A stretch of DNA of 64,000 nt from Numida meleagris (lineage: Eukaryota; Chordata; Aves; Galliformes; Numididae): positions 20,739,700 to 20,803,699 of the forward strand of contig NC_034438.1 of assembly GCF_002078875.1 (NCBI RefSeq), in the 5' to 3' direction. The translations under genes were made by a program, and so were the position numbers. The notes under the pieces are model-generated. The model was not told the origin of the DNA. It did no database searches and saw nothing but the letters and a program-made list of their open reading frames with translations. Below, one piece after another: positions 62,733-64,000 of this stretch (position 1 is its first letter; each line of letters starts with the position of its first letter).

Positions 62733-62874
62733 CCCATATTTACATTGGCGGGATGTTGCTCCATACTGGAAGCGACATTGTTCATCAGCATCATACACCT
62801 GACCTGGGGCCACAGCTGGATAAAGAAAGTCACGCTTGGGAGGCTCATTATCAAGGCAAGTACCACGGCCCGAA
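62733..62874 (-). CDS. ADAMTS6: ADAMTS6 exon: end of catalytic region, start of disintegrin-like domain
   Basis: This is the first visible exon in transcript order, 142 nt. The acceptor is ...gttgaacag at 62875 onward and the donor is GTAAGA just left of 62733. It begins with the last base of a split codon followed by [16 protein letters not shown], and continues through [17 protein letters not shown] to QCKYG at a phase 0 end. The [11 protein letters not shown] segment is the conserved opening of the ADAMTS disintegrin-like module, which despite its name carries no RGD integrin motif here. The preceding exon, which should end in GA to complete an Asp codon, is beyond 64000. The call rests on very close agreement with vertebrate ADAMTS6 as remembered. 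Confidence 0.96.
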
Positions 62875-64000
62875 CTGTTCAACATAAAGGACCAAAGGAA
62901 TTAGGAATTCTACTGACTGTAAATCACAGTAATGATATAATGTATCTAGTTGTTACTTTTAACAGCTCTGGGTGTGAAAGAAGTATGATTTCAGTAAAAA
63001 AACAGTACAATGGTACACCCATGGTAAATAAAAAAGAAATTAGGGGGAATTAAGAGATCAAAATATTTTTTCATCACAGTTATTAACAAAAATGCTTATT
63101 TAGGTCATATATTATCCTTTTTAAAAGTGTGATAATTACTGAGCCACTCAAGACTGATTTTCAATTCTGTTTAAAGGTTCCTATTTGTTTTCATTGAAGA
63201 ACAGCTACATTTGATCACAGAATGAAAAATAGACAAATTAAGCAAATAAGTTTATAATTCTTAATGATCCTTCTGATCATTCAAATAGGCAAGTACTTTA
63301 AAACATAACAGATACAAGCAGCTTCACTGATTTATATAAAAGTAAAACACATTTAAATTTCAACATGACTAAATGTCCACAGAACTAGGATCTTAACATC
63401 CATTAATACTCCTCCATCTGAGAGAATAAAATAGTTACAGTAGTAAAAATTGTTCAGGATCTTAGAATTTACCTGTACTTGGGTGAGTAAAAAAAATTTG
63501 TATGGATCCAAAGATCTTTTCCATTGCATTTAACTAAGATCATCTTCTTTCAAAACTTTCATATTAAATATCAAATTAAATATTCTTTTATAGTCCCTGT
63601 TTTTTTCAATGTATGCCCATATTCAACCACAATATTTTAGTGTAGTGGAACAAATAACAAAGAAAGCCAAATGCAGACAAGAGTTCTTTTGTTTAGAATA
63701 CTTTATACTTTGCTAAATATAATTATTCAGTTTTATTTAGTCAGTGAGCATAAAAGAGGACAGATGCTTTTTTACTCTCAATCACATGTGAATAAGTGAG
63801 GATTTTTGAAGAATTCTTATGCCAACACTTCCAATTTTTTTCCAACATTCCTACAAATTTTGCCAGCACTTATGTTTTTTTTCAAATCTTTTCCATGCAC
63901 CTTGCCAAAGGAACATAATTTCAATAGTGAATGTTCTACACTGTTTTGTGAAGATCTCCAATTTTCTACATCTTTCATCTGCAGATAAAAACAAAAAGGC
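62875..64000 (-). other. ADAMTS6: ADAMTS6 intron, partial
   Basis: This stretch is upstream (in transcript sense) of the first visible exon. No catalytic-domain exon (HExxHxxGxxH) could be found, so the next exon lies outside the window. No transposon was recognised. Confidence 0.6.

Overview
This window is intron-rich, AT-rich vertebrate nuclear DNA. The repeats point to a bird, probably a galliform: many CR1 LINE fragments in both orientations, several ending in the avian CR1 3' tail (ATTCTATGATTCT type), two mariner copies of the chicken Galluhop type, and a solo avian ERVL-type LTR. Exons are short, separated by introns of up to 12 kb, and flanked by GT/AG splice sites. There is no sign of prokaryotic or viral genome organisation.

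One protein-coding gene can be supported. It is on the minus strand and runs through the whole window. It is ADAMTS6, a secreted metalloprotease of the ADAMTS6/ADAMTS10 pair. Twelve consecutive coding exons are visible, in transcript order: 62733-62874, 51383-51490, 44909-45054, 41743-41806, 30548-30650, 29319-29452, 29076-29199, 27752-27832, 22837-23000, 21555-21693, 9419-9548 and 6110-6314. They total 1540 nt (about 513 codons) with no stop, and the splice phase agrees at all eleven joins. They encode, in order, the end of the catalytic region and the disintegrin-like domain, the first thrombospondin type 1 repeat (TSP1), the cysteine-rich domain, the spacer, TSP1-2, TSP1-3 and the start of TSP1-4. 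The signal peptide, prodomain and zinc-binding active-site exons lie beyond 64000. The last TSP1 repeats and the PLAC domain lie beyond position 1.

The rest is intron. Region by region: 1-6109 holds a (CA)n tract and two CR1 pieces. The 12-kb intron 9549-21554 holds an old LINE remnant, an unrecognised 76-codon ORF with exon-like edges, a 1.6-kb CR1 and a CTCF-like site beside a hairpin. The interval 23001-29075 carries several short CR1 fragments. The 11-kb intron 30651-41742 holds an unrecognised exon-like segment near 34.3 kb and a 2.4-kb CR1 interrupted by a 570-bp foreign insertion. The intron 41807-44908 carries a deleted mariner close to an exon. The intron 45055-51382 carries the LTR. 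The intron 51491-62732 carries a near full-length but decayed mariner.

I found no new multi-gene system. The two items I would look at first are the unrecognised exon-like minus-strand segments at 34255-34403 and 15596-15825.
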